In this document: positions 62,006 through 64,000 of the stretch, piece after piece
Layout of the letters: every line of letters begins with the position of its first letter
How positions within the stretch are numbered: the first letter of the stretch is position 1
Assembly (NCBI RefSeq): GCF_000319245.1
Contig: NC_019814.1
Coordinates: 682,001 to 746,000, forward strand
Source: Candidatus Kinetoplastibacterium blastocrithidii (ex Strigomonas culicis)
GTDB lineage: Bacteria; Pseudomonadota; Gammaproteobacteria; Burkholderiales; Burkholderiaceae_B
Length of the DNA: 64,000 nt
Direction: 5' to 3'
Translations under genes and position numbers: made by a program
The notes under the pieces: model-generated
Databases searched by the model: none
Seen by the model: only the letters and a program-made list of their open reading frames with translations
What the model was told of the DNA's origin: nothing

Positions 62006-62788
62006 TTAATAATTTAATATATTGTTCAGAGCAATATTTGCACCAACAAAACCCATTGTTGCGGTTACTGTAACAATAGATCCGTATCCAGAACATGATA
62101 GATTATGAGTAAATCCCCTATCGCAATTTAATGAAGGAATTATTATCTGCTGATTAATCCATAGTGCGGTAATCCCCATGTTAGGTATAGACTTCTTATT
62201 ATTTCTCTTAATAACATGAGTAGGAAATCCATATTTACGCCTAAGGATGTTTCTCATTTTAGACAAAATAGGATCATTAGTTGCTATTGAAATATCACCT
62301 TGCAACAATTTTAAAACATCAGTTTTACCACCTGCACTACCACAAACTATTAAAGGTAATTTATTTCTTACCGAGTATAATGACAATTCTACCTTGATAT
62401 CAACCTGATCTATACAATCAATTATTGAGTTACAATCTGTCTGTATTAAGCTATCAATATTTTCATATGATAAAAAATCTTCTATAGCACGAACATTACA
62501 CTCTGGATTTATTTCTGCAATCCTATCTGACATCACCTCAACCTTTGATTTCCCTATCGTAGAAACTAAGGAATGTGTTTGTCTATTTATATTTGATTCA
62601 GCAATATTATCTAGATCAACCAATGTTATAGATCCAATTCCTGACCTTGCTAGGGCTTCTGCTGCCCAAGATCCAACGCCACCAATACCAACAATAATCA
62701 CATGTGAGTTTTGTAATTTCCGGTAATTTTCATAACCATATAGTTTTATGACGCCACTAAATCTTCTATCCATTTTTGCATTATTCAT
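62006..62788 (-). CDS. tcdA: tRNA threonylcarbamoyladenosine dehydratase TcdA (CsdL)
   Basis: TcdA is an E1-like ATPase that cyclises t6A to ct6A at tRNA position 37. The 260-residue protein has the ThiF/E1 Rossmann motif IIVGIGGVGSWAAEALARSG near residue 32, the LVDLDNIAESNINRQTHSL block near 57, and a C-terminal region with FVGANIALN. I start at the ATG 62788; an ATG five codons later is also possible, and the longer frame to 62860 adds an unlikely hydrophobic extension. It is divergent from pdxH. Confidence 0.9.
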   Translation of the reverse strand: MNNAKMDRRFSGVIKLYGYENYRKLQNSHVIIVGIGGVGSWAAEALARSGIGSITLVDLDNIAESNINRQTHSLVSTIGKSKVEVMSDRIAEINPECNVRAIEDFLSYENIDSLIQTDCNSIIDCIDQVDIKVELSLYSVRNKLPLIVCGSAGGKTDVLKLLQGDISIATNDPILSKMRNILRRKYGFPTHVIKRNNKKSIPNMGITALWINQQIIIPSLNCDRGFTHNLSCSGYGSIVTVTATMGFVGANIALNNILNY

Positions 62789-62956
62789 AATAATTCTTAA
62801 AATAAATAAAAACCAAGTTTTTGGAATAATATGATTGTTACTAATACAATGCAATAGCAATATTATATTTATTGTTAGATTTTCTAAGAAAACGCTATAA
62901 TTGTCACATGAATTGTTATCTTGCTATAGAATAACTTGAAAGGATAAGGCAATAGA

Positions 62957-63592
62957 ATGTTACTATCAAATTTACGACAAGATTATACAAAAGGTAATCT
63001 AATAGAAAAGGATTTAAAAACATCACCTTTTGAACAGTTTGAACTATGGTTTAATCATGTTTTAGAAGAAAAAATTCCAGATCCTAATGCAATGGTTCTA
63101 AGTACAGTTAATAATAAAGAAGAACCATCATCAAGAATTATGTTGCTAAAAGACTTTGACTGCAAAGGATTTGTATTCTATACAAACTATGATTCTCGTA
63201 AAGGTCATGACTTAGAATATAATTCTAACGCATGTTTATTATTTTTTTGGCAATCATTAGAGCGTCAAATTAGAATAAATGGAGTCATAAAAAAAATAAA
63301 AGATCGTGATTCCGATTTATATTATGAAAGTAGACCTCTAGAATCACGTATAGGTGCTTGGGCTTCATTGCAAAGCAAAGTAATGCGAGATAAAGAGGAT
63401 CTAAACAAACGTATCAATTTATATACAGAAAAATTTGGTAACAACCCTACACGACCTAAAAACTGGGGAGGATATATATTAGAACCAAAACTGTTTGAAT
63501 TCTGGCAAGGTGGATCGTCACGTCTACATGATAGGATTACTTATACTAAAGATAGTGACAAAAAATGGAAGATAGAAAGATTATATCCATAA
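62957..63592 (+). CDS. pdxH: Pyridoxamine/pyridoxine 5'-phosphate oxidase
   Basis: PdxH oxidises pyridoxine or pyridoxamine 5'-phosphate to pyridoxal 5'-phosphate with FMN. The 211-residue protein has MVLSTVNNKEEPSSRIMLLKDFD near residue 45, the FMN-site block FFWQSLERQIRINGVIKKI near 95, and the C-terminal FWQGGSSRLHDRI near 185. Spacing and length are normal. It stands just upstream of the flavin reductase-like gene and divergent from tcdA. Vitamin B6 supply is a plausible symbiont function. Confidence 0.95.
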   Translation: MLLSNLRQDYTKGNLIEKDLKTSPFEQFELWFNHVLEEKIPDPNAMVLSTVNNKEEPSSRIMLLKDFDCKGFVFYTNYDSRKGHDLEYNSNACLLFFWQSLERQIRINGVIKKIKDRDSDLYYESRPLESRIGAWASLQSKVMRDKEDLNKRINLYTEKFGNNPTRPKNWGGYILEPKLFEFWQGGSSRLHDRITYTKDSDKKWKIERLYP

Positions 63593-63615
63593 AATAATAT
63601 GCATATTTAATATAC

Positions 63616-64000
63616 ATGAAGCCTGAAATACAAACTCAACAGAAGGAACTTAGACAATTATTAGGTAACTTTGTTACAGGCGTAACAATTATAACTACGC
63701 ATGGCTTAATGAATAGACCATACGGATTAACTATCAATTCTTTTAATTCTTTATCGCTAGATCCCCCGTTAATTCTTTGGAGTCTGTCTATAAAGTCAAC
63801 AAATAAGAATATTTTTCTAAATTGTAGCAACTATGTAATACATATTTTATCTAACGAACAAACTGAAATAGCAAATTCTTTTGCAATAAAAAATCCACCA
63901 GACAGATTCAAAAATATAAAGACAAAATTTTCACCAAGTGGAACAATAATGTTAGATATAGAATATAAGGCTTGGATAGATTGTAAAAACTATAGACACT
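63616..64000 (+). CDS. Flavin reductase-like (FMN-binding) domain protein, 3' end cut by window edge
   Basis: The first 128 codons are visible. They start MKPEIQTQQKELRQLLGNFVTGVTIITT and continue RPYGLTINSFNSLSLDPPLILWSLS, the usual start of a flavin reductase-like FMN-binding domain (as in HpaC and related NAD(P)H:flavin oxidoreductases). Such proteins supply reduced flavin or act as small oxidoreductases; the partner is unknown here. It lies 23 bases after pdxH and could share its transcript. The ATG at 63616 is the natural start. The stop lies beyond the window. Confidence 0.88.
   Translation, partial: MKPEIQTQQKELRQLLGNFVTGVTIITTHGLMNRPYGLTINSFNSLSLDPPLILWSLSIKSTNKNIFLNCSNYVIHILSNEQTEIANSFAIKNPPDRFKNIKTKFSPSGTIMLDIEYKAWIDCKNYRH

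Overview
The window reads as a stretch of a strongly AT-rich, reduced proteobacterial genome. Gene order (nuoH-A, tRNA-Leu, secG, tpiA; pnp-rpsO; ilvIHC; dnaJ-dnaK-grpE-hemH; nadK-recN-bamE-dapB; ubiH-fis-purH-ruvCAB; minCDE) and protein style resemble Alcaligenaceae/Burkholderiales. The combination of very low GC, broken genes still in place, few regulators and no mobile DNA suggests an obligate endosymbiont, most likely of the Candidatus Kinetoplastibacterium type (beta-proteobacterial symbionts of trypanosomatids). That assignment is inference; no 16S gene is present.

Layout. 1-8034: minus-strand complex I genes nuoH (cut by the window edge) to nuoA, with a striking 15-bp inverted repeat in the leader. 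8129-9371: terminator and a trimeric porin. 9734-12009: tRNA-Leu(GAG), secG, tpiA and a quinone oxidoreductase. 12103-14888: tRNA-Ser(UGA), tRNA-Leu(UAA), pnp and rpsO, the last with a possible self-regulating leader. 15220-18575: ilvC, ilvH, ilvI. 18971-25765: yaaA, tRNA-Ser(CGA), serS, rarA, lolA, ftsK. 25816-29225: trxB, an Smr-domain protein, an EmrE-type exporter and an ArcD-type antiporter. 29881-34897: dnaJ, dnaK (with a clear heat-shock sigma-32 promoter), grpE, hemH. 35176-40308: nadK, recN, bamE, dapB, murB, tRNA-Gly and tRNA-Cys. 40403-43236: pyrD, a thioredoxin-like protein and rhlE. 43726-48335: a frameshifted pepP, ubiH, fis, purH. 48335-55964: ruvC, ruvA, ruvB, glnS, minC, minD, minE, ettA. 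56180-61982: a 42-residue basic unknown protein and a double-length UvrA gene with five disruptions. 62006-64000: tcdA, pdxH and a flavin reductase cut by the window end.

How the genes fit together. The retained metabolism is what a symbiont might keep for itself or its host: branched-chain amino acids (ilvIHC), lysine/peptidoglycan precursors (dapB, murB), purine and pyrimidine synthesis (purH, pyrD), the last step of haem synthesis (hemH) and vitamin B6 (pdxH), together with NADH-driven respiration and ubiquinone synthesis. Information processing, chaperones and division (min, ftsK) are intact. Loss shows as pepP and uvrA decay and as the absence of regulators (fur, hrcA) from places where related genomes usually carry them.

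I found no convincing new multi-gene system, phage, insertion sequence or CRISPR array. The observations most worth checking are the decaying double UvrA, pepP broken only at homopolymer runs while its catalytic half is intact, two structured leaders (nuoA and rpsO), and the 42-residue basic ORF.
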